Of a stretch of DNA of 47,733 nucleotides, positions 6,745 through 14,567 are shown one piece after another; positions within the stretch are counted from its first letter, which is position 1; each line of letters opens with the position of its first letter. Location of the stretch: positions 1-47,733 of IMG/VR virus record IMGVR_UViG_3300037233_000016; one strand, given 5' to 3'. The position numbers and the translations under genes are program-made. The notes under the pieces are model-generated. The model did not search any database. It was not told the DNA's origin and saw only the letters and a program-made list of their open reading frames with translations. The stretch comes from a virus.

Positions 6745-7507
6745 CGCAGCGGTCCTATTTCGGTCCTGGGTCTTCTCTGGGACGCTCGGGCTACTCTGGG
6801 TTCTGCTTGTGCAATTCGGACCCCTGACGGCTCTGGAGCATTTGCTCCCTCCCGAAGACCGGCCAGTGAGCATCACCTTTATGCCCCCACCTGTAGAAAA
6901 CCTCATGCCCGTGAAGTCTGCAACTCTAGGCCATAGGCAGCAGAGGGCTATGGGTGGGGGCACAGCCTTTGGGGGTTCCGCCCCAGTCGGTGATGTGACC
7001 GGACTACTGCGCGGTATTGTAATGGCAACTAACGGCAACATTAATGCCATTGGTGGTAAGGCGGTCCTAGCCTATGGTGAAGGTGGGCAGGGATCTCGGA
7101 CCCCCGGTGTTGTCTCTATGGGTGATGGTACGGCTTCCTTGGGTACGGTGGACGGTGGGGGTGGCCTTGAGCACGCAGGCACGATAGTCGATGGCATCGG
7201 TATTCGCGAACAGCGAATGAGCGGCCCGAAGGGTGATGCAAGCGAGCTAGGGCGCTCGGTCAGAAGTCACGACTCACAGTTGCGCTTCTGCTATACGGAA
7301 GAGGGGCTGAAGGTCAACCCCTCACTGGCCGGAAGTGTCGTGCTGGTTCTGACCCTCGATAGTGGCATTGTCACACGGGCCACGATAGGCCATCGCACTT
7401 GGGTCGGAGCAGAAGAGGTTGAGGCGTGCATCTTGCAGAAGGTTCAAGCATGGCATATGCCGTCCGGTAGTGGGACGTTTGAGTTTTCCCTCAACTTCAC
7501 AAAATGA
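6737..7507 (+). CDS. TonB-like protein with AgmX/PglI-type C-terminal domain
   Basis: The 256-residue product has a short cytoplasmic start, one membrane span (about residues 11-30, WVFSGTLGLLWVLLVQFGPL), a proline then glycine-rich linker (about 45-150), and a C-terminal domain from about 165. That domain reads like the AgmX/PglI or TonB C-terminal fold: LRFCYTEEGLKVNPSLAGSV, then LTLDSGIVTRATI, then VEACILQKVQAWHMP, then TFEFSLNF. The paired Cys of FCY and ACI are typical of that family. Known relatives are cellular envelope-spanning proteins of gliding or TonB systems. Here it overlaps the endolysin gene by eight bases, suggesting a lysis or envelope role such as a spanin substitute. The domain call is firm; the role is inference. 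Confidence 0.78.
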   Translation: MNDAAVLFRSWVFSGTLGLLWVLLVQFGPLTALEHLLPPEDRPVSITFMPPPVENLMPVKSATLGHRQQRAMGGGTAFGGSAPVGDVTGLLRGIVMATNGNINAIGGKAVLAYGEGGQGSRTPGVVSMGDGTASLGTVDGGGGLEHAGTIVDGIGIREQRMSGPKGDASELGRSVRSHDSQLRFCYTEEGLKVNPSLAGSVVLVLTLDSGIVTRATIGHRTWVGAEEVEACILQKVQAWHMPSGSGTFEFSLNFTK

Positions 7508-7539
7508 AAGTAATCCCCCTGTGGGAGAAAATCTTGTGA
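7504..7539 (+). CDS. 11-codon mini-ORF coupling to primase-helicase
   Basis: MKVIPLWEKIL starts inside the stop of the TonB-like gene (ATGA at 7504-7507) and ends with TGA 7537-7539, which overlaps the GTG start of the primase-helicase gene (GTGA). The ribosome site GGAG at 7524-7527, which serves that GTG, lies inside the mini-ORF. It bridges the 28-base gap between two genes as a coupling element. Confidence 0.45.
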   Translation: MKVIPLWEKIL

Positions 7540-9146
7540 GCGAGTCTCAGCAGGTTGGTCCCAAGGGTCCGTGCCCTGATTGTGGTAGCTCAGATGGACT
7601 GGGCACCTATGACGATGGACATACTCACTGCTTCGCTTGTGGGGTAACAACGCAAGCGATGGGCGGCATGGGGAAACCATCCGCCACTAATCCTGATTTG
7701 ATTCCGTTTTCACGACTCACTATTGCACAGCTAGATGATCGTCGCCTATGGAATGAAAGCTGTGCCTTATTTCAGTACGGCTCATTACCAGACGGGACAC
7801 AGGTAGCAACCTACTTTGATAAGGCCGGTAAGCCGGTCGGACAAAAATTACGGAAACCTGGGAAGCAGTTTTCTGTGATTGGGGATGTAACTAAAGAGGC
7901 AGAGCCATATGGGGCGCATCTTTGGCCGCGCACCGGAAAAATGCTTACAGTTACAGAGGGGGAACTGGACTGTATATCAATGGCACAGGCTCAAGGGCTG
8001 AAATGGCCCACAGTCTCTATCTCTTGTGGGGCGGGGCCGCAACTTCGTAAGTATATCGCCACCCATCGTGATTACTTTGCGGGTTTTGAGTCCATCATCT
8101 TGATGTTTGATTCTGATAGCGTGGGCCGTGCCGCAGCAATTACAGCTTGTGAGGTTTTGGCGTTACCTTATGGGCGAGTTAAGATTGCCACGTTGCCGCT
8201 AAAAGATGCATCGGAGATGATCGTTGCACAAAGAGGGGAAGAACTGGTTAATGCGATGTGGAAGGCTAAGGCGTACAGACCTGCCACATTCGTAGACATC
8301 GCAGACATCTCAGCCGACATTCTCAAGGGACCAGCACAGGGGGCACCGTGGCCGTGGCAGAGCTTAACAAAAGCGACTTTTGGGCGAAGACCTGGGGAGA
8401 TTTACACGCTGGGCGCGGGGACGGGTATTGGGAAGACTTCGACATGGCTGCAAGTTGGTTCCGAAATCATACGTGCGGGGGAGAAGGTTGGGTTCATACT
8501 CTTCGAGAACTCCAACAAGGATGCTGGGTTACGTATTGCATCAGCCCTTGCTGGGACGCCCTTCTTCGTACCAGCTTCTTCGGAGAATCCCTGGACGGAA
8601 GCACAGTTGCAGACAGCACTCTCCACACTGGCGGGTAAATGCCTATTGTACGATACGGCCAATGCGGACTGGGAATCGTGTGAGTCGATAATCAGGTATT
8701 GGCACGGAGCAGAGGAAGTTAATCATATAGTGCTCGATCATCTGTCTGCCTTCAGTGCTGAAGAAGCCGATGATCGGAAGGCTCTGGACGCGATCATGTC
8801 CAAACTATCGAAGCTGGTCCAAGAGTTGCAGATCAACGTCTTTCTTATTACGCATCTAAGACGCCCACTCGGAGATAGCCATGAAGAGGGCGGACGGGTG
8901 CGTTTAGACCAATTTCGGGGTAGTAATGCCATTGCCATGTTTAGCAATTTCGCTTTTGGACTGGAGAGAAATCAACAGTCGGGAGATAAGGCGGAACAGT
9001 TGAGACTGACATGGCGTGTGTTGAAAGACCGGAATACCGGGAGATCAACGGGAGATACGTTTCATATGCGGTATGATCCAAATACCGCCCGTCTTGTAGA
9101 AGACGGGGGAACAGGATTTACTCCGGTAGTCAAGGAGAATTTCTAA
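7536..9146 (+). CDS. Bifunctional DNA primase-helicase (gp4-like)
   Basis: The 536-residue protein matches T7 gp4 in order of parts. The zinc-binding primase domain uses Cys13, Cys16, Cys32 and Cys35 (CPDCG...CFAC). A TOPRIM centre follows at 139-145 (VTEGELD) with the acidic LMFDSDSVG. The RecA-like helicase has Walker A GAGTGIGKT at 293-301, a Walker B-like IVLDHLSAF, an ITHLRRP segment and the DQFRGSNAIAMFSNF motif. It synthesises primers and unwinds DNA ahead of the polymerase encoded next. GTG 7536 has GGAG at a spacing of eight; TTG 7533 is the alternative. Length is close to T7 gp4 (566). Confidence 0.96.
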   Translation: MSESQQVGPKGPCPDCGSSDGLGTYDDGHTHCFACGVTTQAMGGMGKPSATNPDLIPFSRLTIAQLDDRRLWNESCALFQYGSLPDGTQVATYFDKAGKPVGQKLRKPGKQFSVIGDVTKEAEPYGAHLWPRTGKMLTVTEGELDCISMAQAQGLKWPTVSISCGAGPQLRKYIATHRDYFAGFESIILMFDSDSVGRAAAITACEVLALPYGRVKIATLPLKDASEMIVAQRGEELVNAMWKAKAYRPATFVDIADISADILKGPAQGAPWPWQSLTKATFGRRPGEIYTLGAGTGIGKTSTWLQVGSEIIRAGEKVGFILFENSNKDAGLRIASALAGTPFFVPASSENPWTEAQLQTALSTLAGKCLLYDTANADWESCESIIRYWHGAEEVNHIVLDHLSAFSAEEADDRKALDAIMSKLSKLVQELQINVFLITHLRRPLGDSHEEGGRVRLDQFRGSNAIAMFSNFAFGLERNQQSGDKAEQLRLTWRVLKDRNTGRSTGDTFHMRYDPNTARLVEDGGTGFTPVVKENF

Positions 9147-9163
9147 TGAAGTGGTCACTATGA
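9146..9163 (+). CDS. 5-codon mini-ORF coupling to DNA polymerase
   Basis: MKWSL begins at ATG 9146, overlapping the primase-helicase stop (TAATG), has AAGGAG eight bases upstream, and ends in TGA overlapping the DNA polymerase ATG at 9160 (ATGA). The strong ribosome site serves this mini-ORF rather than the polymerase start, which has none of its own. Confidence 0.4.
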   Translation: MKWSL

Positions 9164-11076
9164 AACGCATATACTTTGACTTAGAGACTGACGGACTTCT
9201 TGCGGATGTAACCAAAATCCATGTCATGGTCATTCGCGATCTTGATGATGAAACAAGTGTTTGCCAGTATTTTGACGCGCAAAAAATTGTGGCACTTTCC
9301 ATTTTGGAAAATGCTGAAGAAGCGTGGTGCCATAATGGACTAGCATATGACGTGCCGGTATTGCGAAAGGTGTGGGGCTGGACGGGCCAAGCCAAAGTCT
9401 TCGACTCGATGCTCGCCAGCCAGCTTGCCTTCCCGGACCTTATCACGCGAGACTATGCCACGCATGTCGCTTCGGGCGCGATGCCTAAGAACATGGCGGG
9501 CTCACATTCCATCGAAGCCTGGGGTCTAAGGCTTGGGGAGATCAAAGCAGGTGCAGACATTACGGACTTCAGTACGCTTACTCCTGATCTTCTTGCTCGC
9601 TGTATTGCTGACACATCTATTGGTGTTGATGTTGTGCGTCAGTGTAGTGAACGATTGCCTGCAATGGCTTGGAACATTGAGTGCGCGCTTGCTCCTTACC
9701 TTGTACAGCAAGAGGCAAACGGCATTGCTTTCGATGTTGAGAAGGCCCAAGCATTAACAGCCAAGCTCAGAGGCAAGCAGCTTGCATTGCGTGAAGACCT
9801 AGCAATATGGGGTGGATCATGGGTGGCAGAGAGCGGGAAGCCGTGGATACCGAAGCGCGACAATGTGAAGCTTGGCTATCTGAAGGGGGTGCCTGTCCAG
9901 AAGATGAAGACAGTGAGTTTCAACCCCAACTCACGACCGCAGATCGTGAAGCGATTGAAAGAAGTGTATGGATGGGAGCCAGAGGTATTCACGGACGCGA
10001 ACAACCCGAAGCTGGACGAAGCAGTCCTGCTCCCTCTGGGGGCGGCGACGCTACAGGATGGCACGCCCCGATATCCGATAGTGCAGCAGATGATAGAGCA
10101 CTTCGAGGTAGGGAAGCACCTGGGGTTTCTGAGCGACGGGAAAACATCATGGCTGAAATTAGCGCACACGCCCGATATCACTGGCAAAGATATCTCGACT
10201 GGCTTATGTGTGATCTCTATTCATCACCATGTCAATCAGTTGGGGACAGCATACGCACGGGCGAGCCACAGCCATCCGAACCTGTCCCAAGTCCCAGTGT
10301 TGAAGGACAAGACGACAGGGCAGGACTTACCTCCGACTCAACAGGTGTTCCGTGAACTCTTCTACGTGCCCGAACGCATATCCGACGTGGCATGGTCATT
10401 CTGTGGTGTTGATATGTCTGGGATCGAGTTGCGAATGCTTGCCCACTTTGCCTACCCGTACGACGGTGGAGAGTATGCTACCATTGTTCTCGACGGAGAC
10501 CCCCATGCAGCAAACGCCGAAGCCTGGGGAGTCAGTAGAACCATCGCCAAAACTGGCATCTATGCGTGGCTCTACGGCGCAGGCGATAAGAAACTGGGTA
10601 GGACTCTCCACCCCTATCTTATCACAGAACGTGACCAAATGGCAGCAGGACGCAAAGGCCGTGCTACAATCGCTGAACGATTCATTGGACTCGGTAGACT
10701 CGTTGAGCGAGTCCGAGACAAAGCAAGTGCTCAAGGATACCTTACGGGCCTTGATGGTAGAACTATCCCAATTCGCGCTGACTACTCGGCCCTCAACAAC
10801 GTCCTCCAAACCGGAGCCGCCGTCGCAGCCAAGGTCTGGATTAACAATGTTAATAGATCCCTCTTGGAATGGTTAGGTCCACAGGGATGGAACGGTAAGT
10901 GGGCTGCACAGCTATGGGTCCACGACGAACTACAGATTGCATGTGGCACGGGTATTGCAGAGTATGTCAAGGACGTAATGATCCAAGGCATAGAGGATGC
11001 CGGTCGCATGTTGAACCTTAGCGTGCCCCTCGCAGGGGCAGGGAGAATTGGGAGAACATGGGCCGACACACACTAG
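9160..11076 (+). CDS. Family A DNA polymerase with 3'-5' exonuclease (gp5-like)
   Basis: The 638-residue replicative polymerase keeps the proofreading domain: FDLETDGL with Asp7 and Glu9, and HNGLAYDVPVL. Polymerase motif A is DMSGIELRMLAHF (Asp418), motif B spans R460 to G473 (SRTIAKTGIYAWLYG) and motif C is VHDE (His588-Asp589). T7 gp5 is 704 residues. Whether it binds host thioredoxin as T7 gp5 does cannot be judged. ATG 9160 is coupled to a five-codon ORF; GTG 9151 is an alternative start. The last 19 bases overlap the phosphoesterase gene. Confidence 0.97.
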   Translation: MKRIYFDLETDGLLADVTKIHVMVIRDLDDETSVCQYFDAQKIVALSILENAEEAWCHNGLAYDVPVLRKVWGWTGQAKVFDSMLASQLAFPDLITRDYATHVASGAMPKNMAGSHSIEAWGLRLGEIKAGADITDFSTLTPDLLARCIADTSIGVDVVRQCSERLPAMAWNIECALAPYLVQQEANGIAFDVEKAQALTAKLRGKQLALREDLAIWGGSWVAESGKPWIPKRDNVKLGYLKGVPVQKMKTVSFNPNSRPQIVKRLKEVYGWEPEVFTDANNPKLDEAVLLPLGAATLQDGTPRYPIVQQMIEHFEVGKHLGFLSDGKTSWLKLAHTPDITGKDISTGLCVISIHHHVNQLGTAYARASHSHPNLSQVPVLKDKTTGQDLPPTQQVFRELFYVPERISDVAWSFCGVDMSGIELRMLAHFAYPYDGGEYATIVLDGDPHAANAEAWGVSRTIAKTGIYAWLYGAGDKKLGRTLHPYLITERDQMAAGRKGRATIAERFIGLGRLVERVRDKASAQGYLTGLDGRTIPIRADYSALNNVLQTGAAVAAKVWINNVNRSLLEWLGPQGWNGKWAAQLWVHDELQIACGTGIAEYVKDVMIQGIEDAGRMLNLSVPLAGAGRIGRTWADTH

Positions 11077-12113
11077 ATAGTGGGAACCTAGAACATATAG
11101 ATGGGATGCGAAGGGATGGTGGGACATGGCAGAATGTTGCAGACTACTATGGCTATGGGTCTGAGACCGCAGCCCGCCGTGCATATAAGCACGCGTGCAT
11201 CGTGAGGGATAGGGGTAGGACGTTTGACGTACTGTGGAAGCCAGAGGATGCCATCGAGAAGCCAGCCATTCCCCAGGTAACACACTGGGAAGGGAAGGAA
11301 CAGAGTTTTATTCCGCCTGTTAGTCGGGAAAGCCGTTTGGTTCAGGCCGGTGGAGAATTACAGCGTGTCTTGTTAGTTCCCGATGCCCATATTCCCTATG
11401 AAAACGTGCAGTCATGGGCACTAATGATGGCTGCGGCCAAGAACTTTGACCCCACGATCATCGTCATCATCGGAGACTTTGGAGACTTCAAGGCGGTGTC
11501 CCAATACCTGAAGCACCCAACCGATAAGACGAAGCTCAAGTGGGAAGTGGAACAGTGCAACAAGCGGCTGGATGAACTCGACGCTCTCGGTGCTAAGACT
11601 AAAATCTTCCTCGCAGGTAACCATGAAGATAGACTTGAACGATACCTCCAAGAGCGTGCTCCAGAGTTGTTCGACTTCATCTCCGTGCCCGCGCTGTACA
11701 AGCTGGGCGAAAGGGGATGGGAATATGTTGCTTATCGTGAACACACGACACTGGGCTCCCTCTACCTTACACACGATGTTGGCACTACAGGCATCGGCTG
11801 TGCCCGAAAAGCCCTTGACACTTTCATGCACTCCGTCGTTACTGGGCACTCCCATCGACTTCAATACGTTGTTGAAGGGGATGCTACTGGAGACTGCCGA
11901 GTCTCTGCCCTGTTCGGATGGATAGGTGACATCGAGCAAGTTGATTACCTCAGTCGTGCAAGAGCCGCAAGGGACTGGGCACAAGGGTTTGGCATAGGCT
12001 ATTTCAACTTCGCCAATGGCGTAGTGCATCTGGTACCCGTGCCCATTGTCCAAGGGACATGCGTCGTGGAAGGCCACCTTTATGAAGTGGGGAAGAAATG
12101 CGAGACTTGGTGA
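11058..12113 (+). CDS. Calcineurin-like metallophosphoesterase with N-terminal HTH-like part
   Basis: The 351-residue protein has the full metallophosphoesterase set in order: DAHIP (Asp109, His111), GDFGDF (Asp140), GNHED (188-191), a THD segment and GHSH. Residues about 10-45 (MRRDGGTWQNVADYYG) look like a helix-turn-helix, suggesting DNA contact. Phage members of this family are often placed among replication genes; substrates may be nucleotides, nucleic acid ends or cyclic dinucleotides, and the sequence does not decide. It starts inside the DNA polymerase gene and ends in a TGATG overlap with the next gene, so it is part of the replication operon. Confidence 0.85.
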   Translation: MGRHTLDSGNLEHIDGMRRDGGTWQNVADYYGYGSETAARRAYKHACIVRDRGRTFDVLWKPEDAIEKPAIPQVTHWEGKEQSFIPPVSRESRLVQAGGELQRVLLVPDAHIPYENVQSWALMMAAAKNFDPTIIVIIGDFGDFKAVSQYLKHPTDKTKLKWEVEQCNKRLDELDALGAKTKIFLAGNHEDRLERYLQERAPELFDFISVPALYKLGERGWEYVAYREHTTLGSLYLTHDVGTTGIGCARKALDTFMHSVVTGHSHRLQYVVEGDATGDCRVSALFGWIGDIEQVDYLSRARAARDWAQGFGIGYFNFANGVVHLVPVPIVQGTCVVEGHLYEVGKKCETW

Positions 12114-12448
12114 TGATAAAGTGGTTGGAGTTTCAGTTATGGTTCAAGCGTGAACTCAAGCATGGTGAGCTAATCCCACGCGGGTTTGGGTGGGCGGGTT
12201 TTGATGTGAAGACGGAGAGGGTGTATGCTATGCCACTGCCCTTCAACTTTATCTGGTCTCTATTGGTGTGGCTGTACACCGAAGTATGGGAGGGTGTCCA
12301 GTCCCAGCGGTCCAGATCCTACACCTACAAGGTTGGTCTGCAACTCGGACAGTTTAACGGATACAAGAATGGATACATGGCCGGGTACACGGACCATCGG
12401 AACGGTAAGCCAAACAAACTCTATCCCCAGGAAGATGCCAAACCGTAA
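12113..12448 (+). CDS. Hypothetical protein with a hydrophobic segment, 111 aa
   Basis: ATG 12113 overlaps the preceding stop (TGATG). An upstream in-frame ATG at 12098, with GGAAG close before it, would add five residues. The protein has an amphipathic start (MIKWLEFQLWFKRELKHGE), a hydrophobic stretch about residues 42-58 (PFNFIWSLLVWLYTEVW) and a polar C-terminal half with GYKNGYMAGY. It may be membrane-associated. Not recognised. The 3' end overlaps the exonuclease gene by 14 bases. Confidence 0.6.
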   Translation: MIKWLEFQLWFKRELKHGELIPRGFGWAGFDVKTERVYAMPLPFNFIWSLLVWLYTEVWEGVQSQRSRSYTYKVGLQLGQFNGYKNGYMAGYTDHRNGKPNKLYPQEDAKP

Positions 12449-13211
12449 ACTGCTGATAGATGGTGACGCCCTGGTATGGAAGCACGGTGAGGCCAATCAA
12501 GAAGAGTCGTGGTGGCCGGGCAGCAATGACACACGCACGGCAACCTGTAACGTGGAACATGCAACCTCAGACATTGTGGCTGCGGTCCATGCGCTTAGGG
12601 ATCTTGCTCATGCAGATAGTGTGTACATTGCTATGGCACCCTGGCACAAGGAGAACTTCAGGAACAAACTCTGGCCTGCATATAAGATGCATCGCCGCAG
12701 GCTGGACAGCCCCATTGGCATGGGCGTCATTCGTGTCATGCTTGCGGAGCAGATGGCGCATGATGTGGTGTTTGCGCCCAAAGAGTTAGAGGCTGATGAT
12801 CTGCTTGGCGTGGAGATGACACGGCCCTGGGCGACAGAAAATCAGGAGGTAGTGATGTGGTCTCCTGACAAAGACATGAAGCAGATACCCGGAATGCACT
12901 TGCTCACTGGGCCTGGGGATGATGACACGCGAATCATAACGATCAGTACCGATGAGGCTGACTACTGGCACCTGTATCAGACTCTAGTGGGTGATAGCTC
13001 GGACGGCTACCCTGGTTGCCCGAAGGTTGGGCCAGTTACGGCACAGAAGATCTTGTCCGATCAGCTTGATGTACATGACAACTGGTTGAACGTGGTTGAG
13101 GCTTTTGAGGATGCCAAGCTCACTGAAGAGGATGCCCTGATCCAGGCCCGTGTGGCACGAATACTGCGGTATGGAGAGATCCCTGGAGAATGGAGCCCAA
13201 GTGGATGCTGA
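12435..13211 (+). CDS. 5'-3' exonuclease, FEN/gp6-like
   Basis: The 258-residue protein shows the FEN-family metal ligands: LIDGDALVW (Asp9, Asp11), the paired acids in LEADDLLG, WSPDKDMKQI, and GDSSDGYPG before a helix-3-turn-helix (CPKVGPVTAQKIL). T7 gp6 removes RNA primers and degrades host DNA; the same role is expected here given its place after the polymerase. ATG 12435 was chosen because AGGA precedes it and the N-terminal catalytic strand follows directly; a longer upstream frame overlaps the previous gene and reads unlike protein. Confidence 0.92.
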   Translation: MPNRKLLIDGDALVWKHGEANQEESWWPGSNDTRTATCNVEHATSDIVAAVHALRDLAHADSVYIAMAPWHKENFRNKLWPAYKMHRRRLDSPIGMGVIRVMLAEQMAHDVVFAPKELEADDLLGVEMTRPWATENQEVVMWSPDKDMKQIPGMHLLTGPGDDDTRIITISTDEADYWHLYQTLVGDSSDGYPGCPKVGPVTAQKILSDQLDVHDNWLNVVEAFEDAKLTEEDALIQARVARILRYGEIPGEWSPSGC

Positions 13212-13581
13212 CTGCGGAGGATCATATAGTAGTGCGGACTTCATGGGTGCCGTAGATGGGGGTGGCATCAAGGCTGTCATGTTCAGCCCCAAGCCCCCTA
13301 TCGAACTCATCCCTTCACAATTTATCTTTGGGCTTGCGGGCATTCTACTCCACGGCAAGGTGAAGTATGCGGCCAACAACTGGATGCGTGGGATGAGTTG
13401 GAGCACGGTGTACGGTGGGGTGCAGCGTCACCTGAACGCATGGTACTTGGGTGAGGACACGGACCCAGATAGCAAACTGTCCCATCTCTTTCATGCAGCC
13501 TGTGGCATAATGTTCCTGACTTTTTACGCGAGTCGAACAGACTATAAGAAGTTCGATGATCGAACATACAAGGAGAGCTAA
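13201..13581 (+). CDS. dATP/dGTP diphosphohydrolase-like protein (DUF5664 type)
   Basis: The 126-residue product contains the pattern KYAANNWMRGMSWSTVYGG, then RHLNAWYLGED, then a KLSHLFHAACGIMFL helix, which is the layout of phage DUF5664 proteins annotated as dATP/dGTP diphosphohydrolase-like. The conserved His and acidic residues suggest an all-alpha metal-dependent nucleotide hydrolase that would adjust the dNTP pool. GTG 13201 is preferred because GGAG sits five bases before it; ATG 13171 and ATG 13243 are in frame. It overlaps the exonuclease stop and ends in TAATG with the next nucleotide-related gene. Confidence 0.72.
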   Translation: MDADCGGSYSSADFMGAVDGGGIKAVMFSPKPPIELIPSQFIFGLAGILLHGKVKYAANNWMRGMSWSTVYGGVQRHLNAWYLGEDTDPDSKLSHLFHAACGIMFLTFYASRTDYKKFDDRTYKES

Positions 13582-13901
13582 TGCGCGTTTATGTGGCGGG
13601 ACCCATGCGTGGCATCCCACTCTTCAACTTCCCAGCCTTTGACCATGCGGCCAAGGCGCTTCGGGACCAGGGACATGAAGTCTTTAGCCCTGCGGAACGG
13701 GACCGAGAGGATGGGTTTGATGAGACCATCGTGCGAGAAGTCACCAACGCGGAGTACCGTGCATTTCTGAAGAAGGATCTCCCAATAGTTCTTGACTGTG
13801 AGGCCATGTATATGTTACGTGGCTGGTCACAGTCTACGGGTGCGAGTCTGGAGAGACATACAGGCAGGGCCGTGGGCAATTCCCTGTGGTATCAACCATG
13901 A
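13581..13901 (+). CDS. DUF4406-type nucleoside 2-deoxyribosyltransferase-like protein
   Basis: The 106-residue protein starts RVYVAGPMRG and continues with FDHAAKALRDQGHEVFSPAE and a C-terminal MLRGWSQSTGASLE. This is the DUF4406 pattern, related to nucleoside 2-deoxyribosyltransferases and MTH538-type flavodoxin-like folds. Such proteins recur in phage nucleotide clusters. The pair with the preceding hydrolase-like gene suggests pool adjustment or base salvage. The start overlaps the previous stop (TAATG), and its stop overlaps the next ATG (ATGA). Reaction not proven for phage members. Confidence 0.78.
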   Translation: MRVYVAGPMRGIPLFNFPAFDHAAKALRDQGHEVFSPAERDREDGFDETIVREVTNAEYRAFLKKDLPIVLDCEAMYMLRGWSQSTGASLERHTGRAVGNSLWYQP

Positions 13902-14128
13902 GCCGCCGCCCGCTTCCCCCGCCCGTCTGGAGCAGTCCACCCTTCCTGCTCGGCATACTGATTGGCATAGCCTTCTGTTGGATTCTCTTTATGTTTACCA
14001 TCGTCCTCAACCACTCACCCACTGCCCCCCACCCCATACAATCGGACACAATGCCCGATACCTTGGGACTTCCACCCGCCCCACCTGGGTACCATTGGGT
14101 GCCCGTACCGCCGCCCACCCGCATCTAG
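13898..14128 (+). CDS. Proline-rich single-pass membrane protein, 76 aa
   Basis: Start ATG 13898 overlaps the preceding stop (ATGA). A basic, proline-rich N terminus (MSRRPLPPPVW) is followed by one membrane span about residues 19-40 (FLLGILIGIAFCWILFMFTIVL) and a proline-rich tail (PPAPPGYHWVPVPPP). It is the last gene of the middle region. Proline-rich tails beyond one span recall envelope-bridging or lysis-accessory proteins, but no family is recognised. Confidence 0.6.
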   Translation: MSRRPLPPPVWSSPPFLLGILIGIAFCWILFMFTIVLNHSPTAPHPIQSDTMPDTLGLPPAPPGYHWVPVPPPTRI

Positions 14129-14148
14129 GTGTATAGAAATAATACACC
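14128..14148 (+). promoter_or_regulatory. Hairpin between middle and late regions
   Basis: GGTGTAT (14128-14134) and ATACACC (14142-14148) form a perfect 7-bp stem with a 7-base loop. It starts at the end of the preceding gene and lies 24 bases before the first late ATG. There is no T-run, so an operator or processing site is as likely as a terminator. Confidence 0.45.
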
Positions 14149-14171
14149 ATACTATCCCCAAGGATACCAAT

Positions 14172-14375
14172 ATGTTAGACCCATTTGAGCGCCAGCCCTT
14201 GCTGGCCCCGATGATTGACGATGACTTCATTGCTTATTGCGCGCGGAAGTTTCCTAACCGCTTGCCCGATCAGTACGTAGATGACTTCCAACTGGGCAAA
14301 CTGCTTGGGGTGCAGGAGGTTATCCGGCACTTCGTCGGACTCAAGCTGCAACAGGATCGCGGTACCACCCACTAA
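14172..14375 (+). CDS. Hypothetical protein, 67 aa, first gene of late region
   Basis: The product is acidic at its N-terminal half (MIDDDFIAYCARKFP) and ends in a helical part (LGVQEVIRHFVGLKLQQD). CCAAGGA lies about ten bases before the ATG. It opens the late block ahead of the portal gene. Not recognised; possibly a virion or assembly factor by position. Confidence 0.6.
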   Translation: MLDPFERQPLLAPMIDDDFIAYCARKFPNRLPDQYVDDFQLGKLLGVQEVIRHFVGLKLQQDRGTTH

Positions 14376-14396
14376 CCCCTTGGAGGACAACGACTT

Positions 14397-14567
14397 ATGT
14401 GTGGCCCTTTCAATGCACCGAAGCCGCCTGTCCTCCCCCCAGTCCCCGCCACCCCTCCCCCTGCGGCTGTGTTCGGTCAGCCCCTAACTCTTTCTGGTGC
14501 AACAGGTTATGCTCCTGGCACAGCGGCTCACGCGACTTCGGCGGGGAACCTCTATGTTGGCCGCTAA
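14397..14567 (+). CDS. Proline/alanine-rich small protein, 56 aa
   Basis: ATG 14397 follows GGAGG (14382-14386). The sequence begins MCGPFNAPKPP, has a proline-rich first half (VLPPVPATPPPAAV) and a Gly/Ala/Thr second half ending GNLYVGR. The MCGP start resembles that of the internal virion protein B at 28501. Low complexity suggests a flexible virion or scaffold-associated peptide. Overlaps the next gene by 14 bases. Confidence 0.55.
   Translation: MCGPFNAPKPPVLPPVPATPPPAAVFGQPLTLSGATGYAPGTAAHATSAGNLYVGR

Noticed and set aside
7419-7535. Longer N terminus for the primase-helicase
   Set aside because: The extra residues lie in the TonB-like gene in another frame and read unlike protein; GTG 7536 has a ribosome site and the zinc domain follows directly.
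8348-8691. Alternative-frame ORFs inside the primase-helicase gene
   Set aside because: They lie wholly within a gene with clear motifs and have low-quality composition.
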